A DNA stretch of 7,870 nt from Candidatus Neomicrothrix sp. UBA825 (lineage in GTDB: Bacteria; Actinomycetota; Acidimicrobiia; Acidimicrobiales; UBA8592). Below the pieces are notes generated by a model, which saw nothing but the letters and a program-made list of their open reading frames with translations, was not told where the DNA came from and made no database searches. How positions within the stretch are numbered: the first letter of the stretch is position 1; each line of letters starts with the position of its first letter. The DNA lies in the NCBI GenBank assembly GCA_002295705.1, contig DBHP01000062.1:1433-9302 (forward strand), given 5' to 3'. This document shows positions 1 to 6,181 of the stretch, in pieces. A program made the position numbers and the translations under genes.

Positions 1-218
1 ATAACTACTTGTAGTCCTAGGATAGCTACTCCGTATGCGATGGCTTTGTTGAGGCGAATTAACGAAAGGTTGTATTTATTTGATCCGATACTGATAGAAC
101 CGACATCGACGAAGGCAAAGCCAATCAGCAGAAATATAGCGATGATAAGAGCCCAGACTCCGATTCTGTAATTCCGGTATTGTGGTGTTCCCTTAGTAAA
201 GGTAAATCTTGACTCCAT
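1..218 (-). CDS. livM: Branched-chain amino acid ABC transporter permease LivM, N-terminal part (truncated by window edge)
   Basis: This is the second membrane permease of a LivFGHM-type importer, which would pair with LivH in the cytoplasmic membrane. Seventy-two codons are visible before the window ends. The protein begins MESRFTFTKG, has a hydrophobic segment at about residues 20-38 (VWALIIAIFLLIGFAF), a short polar loop, and then LNKAIAYGVAILGLQVV at 57-72. That last part matches the region where LivM proteins carry an AIxALGLN-like stretch opening the conserved membrane core. The ATG at 218-216 lies 3 bases after the livH stop. A purine-rich GAGAGGG ending 8 bases upstream, inside the end of livH, can serve as ribosome binding site, so the pair is probably translationally coupled. 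Identity rests on position after livG-livF-livH plus this short match. The substrate is unknown, because LivHM homologues also serve urea and short-chain amide uptake. Confidence 0.82.
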   Translation of the reverse strand, partial: MESRFTFTKGTPQYRNYRIGVWALIIAIFLLIGFAFVDVGSISIGSNKYNLSLIRLNKAIAYGVAILGLQVV

Positions 219-221
219 ACT

Positions 222-1112
222 TCAGACCCTCTCTACAGCTTTCGTTCCTAGAAAACCTGATGGTCTGAGAGTGAGGACTATTAGTAGAACCACGACAGTT
301 GCGGTCAACGTCATTTCGTTTGGTATAAATGGGATATATTGCACGAGCACACTTTGGATGAAGCCGATAGTTAGCCCTCCAAGAAGAGCGCCCCAAAGGC
401 TGTCGAGCCCACCAAGCGCTGCTGCTGTTATGGAAAAAATGAGTGCTCGTAGCATGATGGATGGCTCTATTTGTAAGACAGGGTTAGCTGCATAAATTGA
501 AGCACCGAAGGTTCCGGCCGCAGCTGCCAACGCCCATCCGAATTGTAAGGTTGGGCCTACTTTTATGCCGCATAATCTACTTGATTCCAGATTTGATGAG
601 ACCGCTCGGAACGAGAGGCCTATCTTTGTTCGGTTGAGTAGTACATGCAAAAGCAAGAGGACGAGAATACAACTTCCAAAAGCGAAAATTGAATACCAGC
701 TAAGTCTGGCGTTGCCTATTGTTATTGCGCTCCCGTGAGGAAAAAGTTGGGGAAAGGCAAGTGGGTCATAACGCCAGACGATAGCGGCGACAGCATTCAA
801 AACTAGGAAAAGACCCAATGTAATGATGACTAAGGGAAGATGATCAGCTGGATCGAAACGGCGAATGAATGTGCGTTCAAGGCCGGCTGCGAGGATACCG
901 GAAATGAGCATGCCCGCAAGGACAGCGACCCACATCGGTAATCCCCAATTCCATAATTGTAGGACGATGAAAGCCCCCAACATTGCTTGTTCACCTTGTG
1001 CAAAGTTAACAAGAGTTGTCGCTTTAAAGATTAAAACTAGAGCTACTGCAATTAGTGCATATGCAGATCCGTTTGTTAAACCATCGAAGAGTCTTTGAAG
1101 GAATAAGTCCAT
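222..1112 (-). CDS. livH: Branched-chain amino acid ABC transporter permease LivH
   Basis: This 296-residue integral membrane protein is the first permease of a branched-chain amino acid type ABC importer and has the usual length for LivH. It opens with FLQRLFDGLTNGSAYALIAVALVLIF, the typical first helix, followed by the family-specific NFAQGEQAMLGAF (about 36-48). Several further hydrophobic helices follow. The cytoplasmic loop GLSFRAVSSNLESSRLCGIKV (about 165-185) is where LivH proteins contact the ATPases. ALGGLDSLWGALLGGLTIGF near residue 235 and a final helix before LRPSGFLG complete the family pattern. The ATG at 1112-1110 directly abuts the livF stop with no gap, and the Shine-Dalgarno AGGGGG lies inside the last codons of livF. 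Ligand specificity cannot be read from the permease, so branched-chain amino acids are the default call only. Confidence 0.93.
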   Translation of the reverse strand: MDLFLQRLFDGLTNGSAYALIAVALVLIFKATTLVNFAQGEQAMLGAFIVLQLWNWGLPMWVAVLAGMLISGILAAGLERTFIRRFDPADHLPLVIITLGLFLVLNAVAAIVWRYDPLAFPQLFPHGSAITIGNARLSWYSIFAFGSCILVLLLLHVLLNRTKIGLSFRAVSSNLESSRLCGIKVGPTLQFGWALAAAAGTFGASIYAANPVLQIEPSIMLRALIFSITAAALGGLDSLWGALLGGLTIGFIQSVLVQYIPFIPNEMTLTATVVVLLIVLTLRPSGFLGTKAVERV

Positions 1113-1826
1113 TTAACCCCCTAAGTACGCTCGTATGATGGCCTCATCGTTTACGAGGCTTTCGGCTGCGCCTTCTATAACTATTTCGCCTGCTTCAAGG
1201 ACGTATCCTCTGTCAGCCATGCCTAGAGCTAACTGAGCATTTTGTTCTACGATAAGCATGGTTGTTCCGTAGTCTTTATTCATGATCAGGAATCGTTCAA
1301 AAAGGGCTTCAACAATTTGGGGGGCTAAACCAAGTGATGGTTCGTCAAGCAAAAGTAGTTCTGGTCGAGACATCAATGCACGTGACACCGCTAACATCTG
1401 TTGTTCTCCACCGGAGAGTGAACCAGCTGTCTGAGTGCGCCGTTCAAATAGTACAGGATAGGTGTCGTAACAATTCTGTATGTCATTTTCTACATCGTTG
1501 TCAGATCTGATAAATGCTCCGACTCGCAAGTTATCTTCGACTGTTAGTTCAGGAAATGTTCCTCTTCCTTGAGGAACGTGAGCCACGCCTTTTCGAACAA
1601 TGGCATCAGATTCAAATTGGCTGATATCTTCTTTTTTGAATGTTATGGTTCCAGTGGTTTCAACCATTCCTGATAAAGCACGAATAGTTGTTGTTTTTCC
1701 TGCTCCGTTTGCCCCCAATATTACAGCAATTTCATTATCGTAGACTTCAAAACTTATTCCGTGCAGGACCTCTATTTGTCCATAAGATGCTGTGAGATTT
1801 TCCGCTTTAAGAAGTGCATCAGTCAT
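1113..1826 (-). CDS. livF: Branched-chain amino acid ABC transporter ATP-binding protein LivF
   Basis: This cytoplasmic ATPase subunit of 237 residues (the usual LivF length) pairs with LivG to power import through LivH/LivM. All nucleotide-binding motifs are present: Walker A GANGAGKT at 38-45, Q-loop glutamine in VPQGR at about 86, ABC signature LSGGEQQ at 137-143, and Walker B LLLLDEP at 157-163. The switch position reads LIVEQN (191-196), with Glu-Gln in place of the usual histidine, which is normal for LivF. VAHVPQGRGTFPELTVEDNL is also characteristic of LivF rather than LivG. Its start overlaps the livG stop by 8 bases, and a good AGGAG lies 6 bases upstream, inside livG. The C-terminus IRAYLGG ends exactly at the livH start. 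The assignment to the LivF family is secure; the transported substrate is inferred. Confidence 0.95.
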   Translation of the reverse strand: MTDALLKAENLTASYGQIEVLHGISFEVYDNEIAVILGANGAGKTTTIRALSGMVETTGTITFKKEDISQFESDAIVRKGVAHVPQGRGTFPELTVEDNLRVGAFIRSDNDVENDIQNCYDTYPVLFERRTQTAGSLSGGEQQMLAVSRALMSRPELLLLDEPSLGLAPQIVEALFERFLIMNKDYGTTMLIVEQNAQLALGMADRGYVLEAGEIVIEGAAESLVNDEAIIRAYLGG

Positions 1827-2589
1827 ATGAGACTCCTAAGTACGCGTTTATTACTAAAGGGTTTTTTTGGATTTCTTCTGGTGTTCCTTCAGCTATTTTA
1901 GATCCAAAGTCAAGGACGACAACTCTGTCGGATATGCCCATCACCATACCCATGTGATGTTCGACTAGAAGAATCGTTAATCCGTATTCATTTCTCACGG
2001 TTTTTATGAATGATGACAGTTCATTGACTTCGGATTGGTTTAATCCCGTTGCAGGTTCATCGAGAAGCAATAGTTCAGGTTTATTTATGAGGGCACGTGC
2101 CAACTCAATTCGTTTCATAGTACCGAAAGGGAGGCCGTCGCACGCTTTGTTGGCATATTGAACTAAATCAAGGCTGTCTAGAATTGTGTATGCGTTTTGT
2201 TGTAGTTTTAGCTCTTCTTTAGCTAAACCCATTCGTAGCATTGCTGTAAAGAAGTTTTGTTTTCCGTGGACATGTGCTCCGGCCATTACGTTCTCAAGAA
2301 CTGTCATTTTTGGCCATAACGCTAAGTTTTGGAATGTTCGTGCGATACCCATTTGAGCGATCTGGAATGAAGCTTTCGTGAGAAGATTTTCATTTTGGAA
2401 ATTAACTGAACCGGCAGTTGGGTCATAGATTCTACTAATGACGTTGAATAGCGTAGTTTTTCCAGCTCCGTTAGGTCCGATTAAACCGCATATTTCATTC
2501 TTGTTGACAGCAAAGCTGAGTTTATGCAGAGCCGTGACACCACCAAATTGCATGGTTAAGTCTTTTACTTCAAGCAATGCTTCATTCAT
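1819..2589 (-). CDS. livG: Branched-chain amino acid ABC transporter ATP-binding protein LivG
   Basis: This is the second cytoplasmic ATPase of the importer, 256 residues and of typical LivG length. It has Walker A GPNGAGKT at 38-45, Q-loop in ARTFQNL (glutamine 87), Walker B LLLLDEP at 173-179 and switch histidine in LLVEHHM (211). LivG hallmarks are IGPNGAGKTTLFNVISR, GIARTFQN and LDEPATGLN. The ABC signature reads LPFGTMKR (153-160) instead of the canonical LSGGQ; signature degeneracy of this kind occurs in LivG proteins and is not by itself a sign of inactivity. The ATG at 2589-2587 gives MNEALLEV; a GGTGAGG stretch sits about 13 bases upstream, rather far for a Shine-Dalgarno. It is the first gene of the liv cluster, 119 bases after dnaJ, and its last 8 bases overlap livF. 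Confidence 0.95.
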   Translation of the reverse strand: MNEALLEVKDLTMQFGGVTALHKLSFAVNKNEICGLIGPNGAGKTTLFNVISRIYDPTAGSVNFQNENLLTKASFQIAQMGIARTFQNLALWPKMTVLENVMAGAHVHGKQNFFTAMLRMGLAKEELKLQQNAYTILDSLDLVQYANKACDGLPFGTMKRIELARALINKPELLLLDEPATGLNQSEVNELSSFIKTVRNEYGLTILLVEHHMGMVMGISDRVVVLDFGSKIAEGTPEEIQKNPLVINAYLGVSYD

Positions 2590-2708
2590 GTTCTAGAGCT
2601 GTCCTCACCTATTCTTGTTCGGTGCATGATAGCAGCCACCTGTATCCATGCCCTTTCGGTATCAGGTCATTGGTATCTATAAACCTGTCTTATTAGTTAG
2701 AAGAGACG
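2590..2708. other. Intergenic spacer between dnaJ and livG
   Basis: This 119-base gap separates the chaperone genes from the transporter genes on the same strand. I see no hairpin followed by a T-run that would end dnaJ transcription, and no convincing sigma-70 promoter for livG. Weak hints only: GATACC occurs twice 14 bases apart on the minus strand (between about 2650 and 2670), and a TATCAT hexamer lacks a matching -35. Either a liv promoter of unfamiliar type is here or the liv genes are partly read through from dnaJ. Confidence 0.4.
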
Positions 2709-3596
2709 TTAGGTGTCTGGGGTGTCTTGTGTAAAGAGTTCTGCAAGATTTTCTAGTGCATCACGCTGGGACTCGCTCAGGTCTGTAGGAACAGTGATAT
2801 TTATCGTTACTAGAAGATCTCCGTTTGATTCTCCATCTGAGACTCCAGCACCTTTGACTCTGAACGTACTTCCGGTTTGTGTTCCGGCTGGTAGTCGAAG
2901 TTTTTTTAACCCAGCAGAGTAGGTAGGAACTTCGATGTCTACTCCAAGTGCTGCATCTATAAAAGAAACCGGCATATTTAGTAGGAGATTTTTTCCTTCG
3001 CGCTCAAATATTTCGTGTTGTGAGACGCGAATAATCACAATTAGATCACCGCTAGGCCCGCCATCTGTTCCTTGTCCACCTTTTCCTTTAAGTCGCAGTC
3101 GTGTTCCGTCCTCTACCCCGGCAGGTATTCGAATTTTAACTGCTTTAGATTTTCCTGAACTGGTTCCAGATGTGACTGAAGTTTCGATACCGGTTATCGC
3201 TTCATCGAAGCTGAGTCGAAGTTGGGCTTCATGGCTGGGTCCACGTTGGGGCCGTGGCGATCTTGATTGGCTGAAGCCGCCTCCAAACATACTGTTGATT
3301 AGATCGGAGATGTCACCAGTTTGTCCTGAGAAGTCAGAGGAGAATCCACCGATTCCTGGCCCCATCCGTCGTGCTTCGTCATATTTGGTTCGTGTCGATG
3401 GGTCACCGATCACATCATAAGCTGCTGAGACGTCTTTAAATCGCTCTTCAGCTTTGGAGTCTCCGGGGTTTTGATCTGGATGGAGGTCTCTGGCCAGCTT
3501 TCTATAGGCTTTTTGAATTTGTTTTTCATTAGCGTCAGGTGAAACTCCGAGGACTGCGTAATAGTCTTTTTCGAACCATTCACGTTTTGCTTCCAT
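2709..3596 (-). CDS. dnaJ: Zinc-finger-less DnaJ-type Hsp40 co-chaperone
   Basis: This J-domain co-chaperone stimulates DnaK ATPase activity and delivers substrates to it in the cytoplasm. It has 295 residues. The J domain is at about 11-74 with the catalytic HPD at 39-41. A short glycine/phenylalanine-rich linker (79-108, with GIGGF and FGGGF) follows, and then the two-part C-terminal substrate-binding domain from about 122 onward: LRLSFDEAITG, IRIPAGVEDGTRLRLKGKG and KLRLPAGTQTGSTFRVKGAG. The zinc finger with four CxxCxGxG repeats found in classical DnaJ (about 370-380 residues) is absent, and the protein contains no cysteine at all, making it a class B (CbpA-like) Hsp40. Yet the N-terminus REWFEKDYYAVLGV resembles actinobacterial DnaJ1, and it sits in the dnaK operon. 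The ATG at 3596-3594 has a GGGGGAG ribosome binding site just upstream, 28 bases after grpE. Confidence 0.93.
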   Translation of the reverse strand: MEAKREWFEKDYYAVLGVSPDANEKQIQKAYRKLARDLHPDQNPGDSKAEERFKDVSAAYDVIGDPSTRTKYDEARRMGPGIGGFSSDFSGQTGDISDLINSMFGGGFSQSRSPRPQRGPSHEAQLRLSFDEAITGIETSVTSGTSSGKSKAVKIRIPAGVEDGTRLRLKGKGGQGTDGGPSGDLIVIIRVSQHEIFEREGKNLLLNMPVSFIDAALGVDIEVPTYSAGLKKLRLPAGTQTGSTFRVKGAGVSDGESNGDLLVTINITVPTDLSESQRDALENLAELFTQDTPDT

Positions 3597-3624
3597 GGAG
3601 CTCCCCCTTTCTGATCACGTATTT

Positions 3625-4152
3625 TTAGGTGGGGCCTATTGTTCGAACCATCGCTGGCCGAATGGTGCGCCCCTTCCATAAATAACCTGAGCGCATGATT
3701 TCATCTACTATCGTCGTTTCCAACTCATCTTTAGATTCGTGCATGATTGCTTCGTGACGTTCTGGGTCAAATTCAACACCCGGATGCGCAACTACTTCAA
3801 GACCTTCAGCTTCAAGAGTTTCAATGATTGTGTTTCTAATAGGGATAACATCTTCTAGCCCTTGTTGAATTCCTGCGTCACAGGCGTCTAAGACTGGGAG
3901 TAGCTTTTCAGCTAATGTGCCCCCGGCTTGTTCGACTAGATCGGCTTGCCGTTTGGCAGTTTGGCGACGGAAATTATCAAAATCAGCTTGGATACGCTGA
4001 AGGTCTGACAATAGCGCCGCGTTCTGGTCAACTAGCAATGTGATTTCGGAGTTATCAACTTCAACTTCGGGCTCTTCAGTTTCCTGAAAATCTATTTCTT
4101 CTGGAGGATTTTCAGAGTCTTCATCTGGATTAGGTGATGCCTGATCGGCCAT
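3625..4152 (-). CDS. grpE: Nucleotide exchange factor GrpE
   Basis: GrpE releases ADP from DnaK and so resets the chaperone cycle; it works as a dimer in the cytoplasm. The 175-residue protein has a highly acidic, probably disordered N-terminus (residues 1-35, rich in D, E and P). A long helix likely to form the dimeric coiled coil follows (about 35-80, with LLSDLQRIQADFDNFRRQTAKRQADL), then a helical bundle region with EKLLPVLDACDAGI (82-95). The C-terminal beta domain that contacts DnaK is at about 118-175, with the family motif FDPERHEAIMH at 128-138 and GYLWKGRTIRPAMVRTI at 156-172. The length is normal for actinobacterial GrpE. The ATG at 4152-4150 follows the dnaK stop after only 2 bases, and a GAGG inside the end of dnaK probably provides the ribosome binding site, so translation is coupled to dnaK. 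Confidence 0.96.
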   Translation of the reverse strand: MADQASPNPDEDSENPPEEIDFQETEEPEVEVDNSEITLLVDQNAALLSDLQRIQADFDNFRRQTAKRQADLVEQAGGTLAEKLLPVLDACDAGIQQGLEDVIPIRNTIIETLEAEGLEVVAHPGVEFDPERHEAIMHESKDELETTIVDEIMRSGYLWKGRTIRPAMVRTIGPT

Positions 4153-4154
4153 GA

Positions 4155-5969
4155 TTATTCATCCTCATCAATGATTTCAGCATCGATTATGTCTTCAGAT
4201 TCATCCTCTTGCGCTTCCGCTTCTTGGCCTGCTGTTTCATAAAGACGTTGCGCGAAACCTTGGCTGGCGATTGTTAAGTCTTCCATCGCATTTTTTGCAG
4301 ATTCGAGATCTAATGCATCGCCTTCTAGTGCGGTTTTTAGTATTGCAATTTTTTCTTCAATATCTGTTTTTTCTTCTTCGCCTAGTTTCTCGGCGTTATC
4401 ATTTATCATTTTTTCTGTTTGATAGATCATAGAGTCAGCCGTGTTGCGCGTTTCGGCCTCTTCTTTTCTTTCACGATCTTCATTTGCGTGTGCCTCAGCA
4501 TCAGCAATCATTTGATCAATTTTGTCTTTATCAAGTGAGGATTGTCCTGTGATAGTAATGGACTGTTCTTTGCCAGTCGCTCTGTCTTTAGCAGATACAT
4601 GAACGATTCCGTTTGCGTCAATATCAAATGTGACTTCAATTTGTGGCACACCGCGTGGCGCTGGTGGAATATCAACTAATTGAAATTTTCCAAGTGTTTT
4701 ATTGAACTGTGACATTTCACGCTCACCTTGAAGCACATGAATTTCTACCGATGGTTGATTGTCTTCGGCGGTAGTGTAAACCTCTGTTCGTCGAGTTGGG
4801 ATTGTGGTGTTTCGCTCAATCATTTTTGTCATGACGCCACCTTTGGTTTCAATACCGAGCGAAAGTGGGGTTACATCAAGCAAAAGGATGTCTTTGACTT
4901 CTCCTCTGAGAACTCCAGCTTGGACTGCTGCACCTACAGCAACGACCTCGTCTGGATTAACGCTTTTATTTGGTTCTTTACCTGTCATAGTTTGAACAAG
5001 TTCGGTTACAGCCGGCATACGTGTTGATCCCCCAACTAGAATCACGTGTTCGATCTCGCTCATAGAAAGGCCGGCGTCTTTGATTGCTTGCTCAAATGGT
5101 TTTCTACACCGCTCAAGTAGATCTGAGGTGAGCTCTTGGAACTTTGACCGTGATAGAGCATAGTCCATGTGCAATGGACCTGCATCAGTAGCGGTTACGA
5201 ATGGAAGGTTAATCTGTGTGCTCTGGCTGGCAGATAGTTCTATCTTTGCTTTCTCTGCAGCTTCCTTGAGTCGTTGCATGGCCATATTGTCTTTGGAGAG
5301 ATCGACTCCGTGGTCATTTGTAAAGGATTCAACGAGCCAAGTGATGACTCTTTCGTCCCAGTCATCTCCACCGAGGCTGGTATCTCCGCTTGTTGATTTT
5401 ACTTCAAAGACACCATCTCCAATTTCTAGAACTGATACGTCAAAGGTTCCGCCACCTAGGTCAAAAACGAGAATTGTTTGGTCCTCGTCTCCTTTTTCTA
5501 ATCCGTATGCAAGGGCGGCTGCAGTAGGTTCATTTATGATTCGAAGCACTTCAAGTCCTGCGACCTTTCCTGCTTCTTGTGTTGCTGTACGTTGAGCGTC
5601 ATCAAAGTACGCCGGGACTGTAATAACCGCTTCAGTGACAGTATCGCCCAAATATGCTTCTGCGTCCCGCTTGAGTTTCATCAATGTTCGAGCTGAAACT
5701 TCCTGTGCGTTGTAGTCTTTCCCATCAATATCGATGGACCAACTTGTGCCCATTTCTCTTTTCACTGATCTGATTGTTCTATCCGGGTTAGTTATAGCTT
5801 GTCGTTTAGCAACTTCTCCAACGAGTACTTCACCATCTTTTGCGAATGCCACAACTGAGGGTGATGTTCGGCTTCCCTCTGCGTTGGCAATTACTGTTGG
5901 CTCTCCACCTTCAAGGACAGCTACCACTGAGTTTGTTGTTCCTAGATCTATTCCGACGGCCTTCGCCAT
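4155..5969 (-). CDS. dnaK: Hsp70 chaperone DnaK
   Basis: DnaK is the ATP-driven cytoplasmic folding chaperone. The 604-residue protein carries the Hsp70 signatures: phosphate-binding GIDLGTTNS at 6-14, INEPTAAALAYG at 145-156, VFDLGGGTFDVS at 168-179 and VILVGGSTRMP at 309-319. The interdomain linker ILLLDVTPLSLG is at 361-372, followed by the substrate-binding beta domain and helical lid, ending in an acidic tail DAEIIDEDE. The nucleotide-binding domain lacks the roughly 24-residue insert seen in Gram-negative DnaK (around residues 74-90), as expected for Gram-positive and actinobacterial proteins. The frame stays open 78 bases further upstream. I chose the ATG at 5969-5967 because it gives the standard MAKAVGIDLGTT start and is preceded by AGGAG at a 6-base spacing. 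It is the first gene of dnaK-grpE-dnaJ; a stress-sigma-like promoter lies about 50-75 bases upstream. Confidence 0.97.
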   Translation of the reverse strand: MAKAVGIDLGTTNSVVAVLEGGEPTVIANAEGSRTSPSVVAFAKDGEVLVGEVAKRQAITNPDRTIRSVKREMGTSWSIDIDGKDYNAQEVSARTLMKLKRDAEAYLGDTVTEAVITVPAYFDDAQRTATQEAGKVAGLEVLRIINEPTAAALAYGLEKGDEDQTILVFDLGGGTFDVSVLEIGDGVFEVKSTSGDTSLGGDDWDERVITWLVESFTNDHGVDLSKDNMAMQRLKEAAEKAKIELSASQSTQINLPFVTATDAGPLHMDYALSRSKFQELTSDLLERCRKPFEQAIKDAGLSMSEIEHVILVGGSTRMPAVTELVQTMTGKEPNKSVNPDEVVAVGAAVQAGVLRGEVKDILLLDVTPLSLGIETKGGVMTKMIERNTTIPTRRTEVYTTAEDNQPSVEIHVLQGEREMSQFNKTLGKFQLVDIPPAPRGVPQIEVTFDIDANGIVHVSAKDRATGKEQSITITGQSSLDKDKIDQMIADAEAHANEDRERKEEAETRNTADSMIYQTEKMINDNAEKLGEEEKTDIEEKIAILKTALEGDALDLESAKNAMEDLTIASQGFAQRLYETAGQEAEAQEDESEDIIDAEIIDEDE

Positions 5970-5975
5970 TGTTTT

Positions 5976-5980
5976 CTCCT
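5976..5980 (-). promoter_or_regulatory. Ribosome binding site fixing the dnaK start
   Basis: On the minus strand AGGAG is followed by six bases and then the ATG of dnaK. The site supports the start at 5969 over the in-frame ATG at 6047, which would add 26 residues with no homology to Hsp70. Confidence 0.85.
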
Positions 5981-6018
5981 GTTCGGTACTTTTGTACTTT
6001 TTAGTCGTCAAGTGGTTG

Positions 6019-6044
6019 AACAAGTTTTCTTGCGCATTTATTCC
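6019..6044 (-). promoter_or_regulatory. Candidate SigH/SigR-type (ECF) promoter of dnaK-grpE-dnaJ
   Basis: On the minus strand GGAAT (6044-6040) is followed by exactly 18 bases and GTT (6021-6019). This fits the known actinobacterial SigR/SigH consensus GGAAT-N18/19-GTT for heat and thiol-oxidative stress genes; in mycobacteria and corynebacteria dnaK is a SigH target. Transcription would begin near 6012, giving a leader of about 40 bases. No HspR (HAIR) or HrcA (CIRCE) operator is visible. The match is seen; its use is inferred. Confidence 0.55.
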
Positions 6045-6080
6045 CAAAAACAGAGATTTTTGTTTGTTGTTCTATGCATG

Positions 6081-6118
6081 AAAAAACGGGAGCTACCCGC
6101 CATTAAGGGTAGCTCCCG
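6081..6118 (-). terminator. Intrinsic terminator of amtB
   Basis: A perfect 12-base-pair stem (CGGGAGCTACCC at 6087-6098 and its reverse complement at 6107-6118) closes an 8-base loop. On the minus strand it is followed directly by six T residues (6086-6081). On the plus strand no T-run follows, so it works for amtB transcripts only. It separates amtB from the dnaK promoter about 37 bases further on. Confidence 0.93.
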
Positions 6119-6128
6119 CTAAACAACC

Positions 6129-6169
6129 CTTTGTTCTTTAGAGAGGGGGGAACCTATTTAAGAACAAAG
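6129..6169 (-). repeat. Inverted repeat (hairpin) between the amtB stop and its terminator
   Basis: CTTTGTTCTT at 6129-6138 and AAGAACAAAG at 6160-6169 are perfect 10-base inverted copies around a 21-base spacer containing a run of six G on the plus strand. On the amtB transcript this would form a 3'-untranslated hairpin upstream of the terminator. It has no T-run and so is not itself a terminator. One arm belongs to the 14-base direct repeat also found before amtB. Confidence 0.7.
6155..6168. repeat. 14-base direct repeat, copy downstream of amtB
   Basis: TATTTAAGAACAAA here is identical to 7603-7616. It lies 13 bases beyond the amtB stop codon and overlaps the right arm of the inverted repeat at 6129-6169. 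Confidence 0.75.
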
Positions 6170-6181
6170 AGGAGGCTTTAG

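Noticed and set aside
2590..2708. Small RNA or riboswitch before livG
   Set aside because: No stable extended pairing or known riboswitch core is recognisable in the 119 bases.
2935..3420. Plus-strand open frame of 161 codons opposite dnaJ (and others such as 5167-5595, 5734-6081 and 6564-6965)
   Set aside because: These are antisense shadows of strongly conserved genes, with low-complexity serine/proline-rich translations and no homology or ribosome binding sites of note.
5970..6047. Upstream in-frame ATG giving DnaK 26 extra residues
   Set aside because: The extra residues do not resemble Hsp70 and would lie across the inferred transcription start; the AGGAG and MAKAVGIDLGTT mark 5969 as the start.
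5970..6080. HspR (HAIR) or HrcA (CIRCE) operator before dnaK
   Set aside because: The CTTG motifs here form direct repeats (ACTTG twice, 13 bases apart) and not the inverted CTTGAGT-N7-ACTCAAG; no GCACTC-N9-GAGTGC element is present.
6129..6169. Second terminator after amtB
   Set aside because: The hairpin has a long 21-base loop and is not followed by a T-run; the real terminator is the next stem at 6087-6118.
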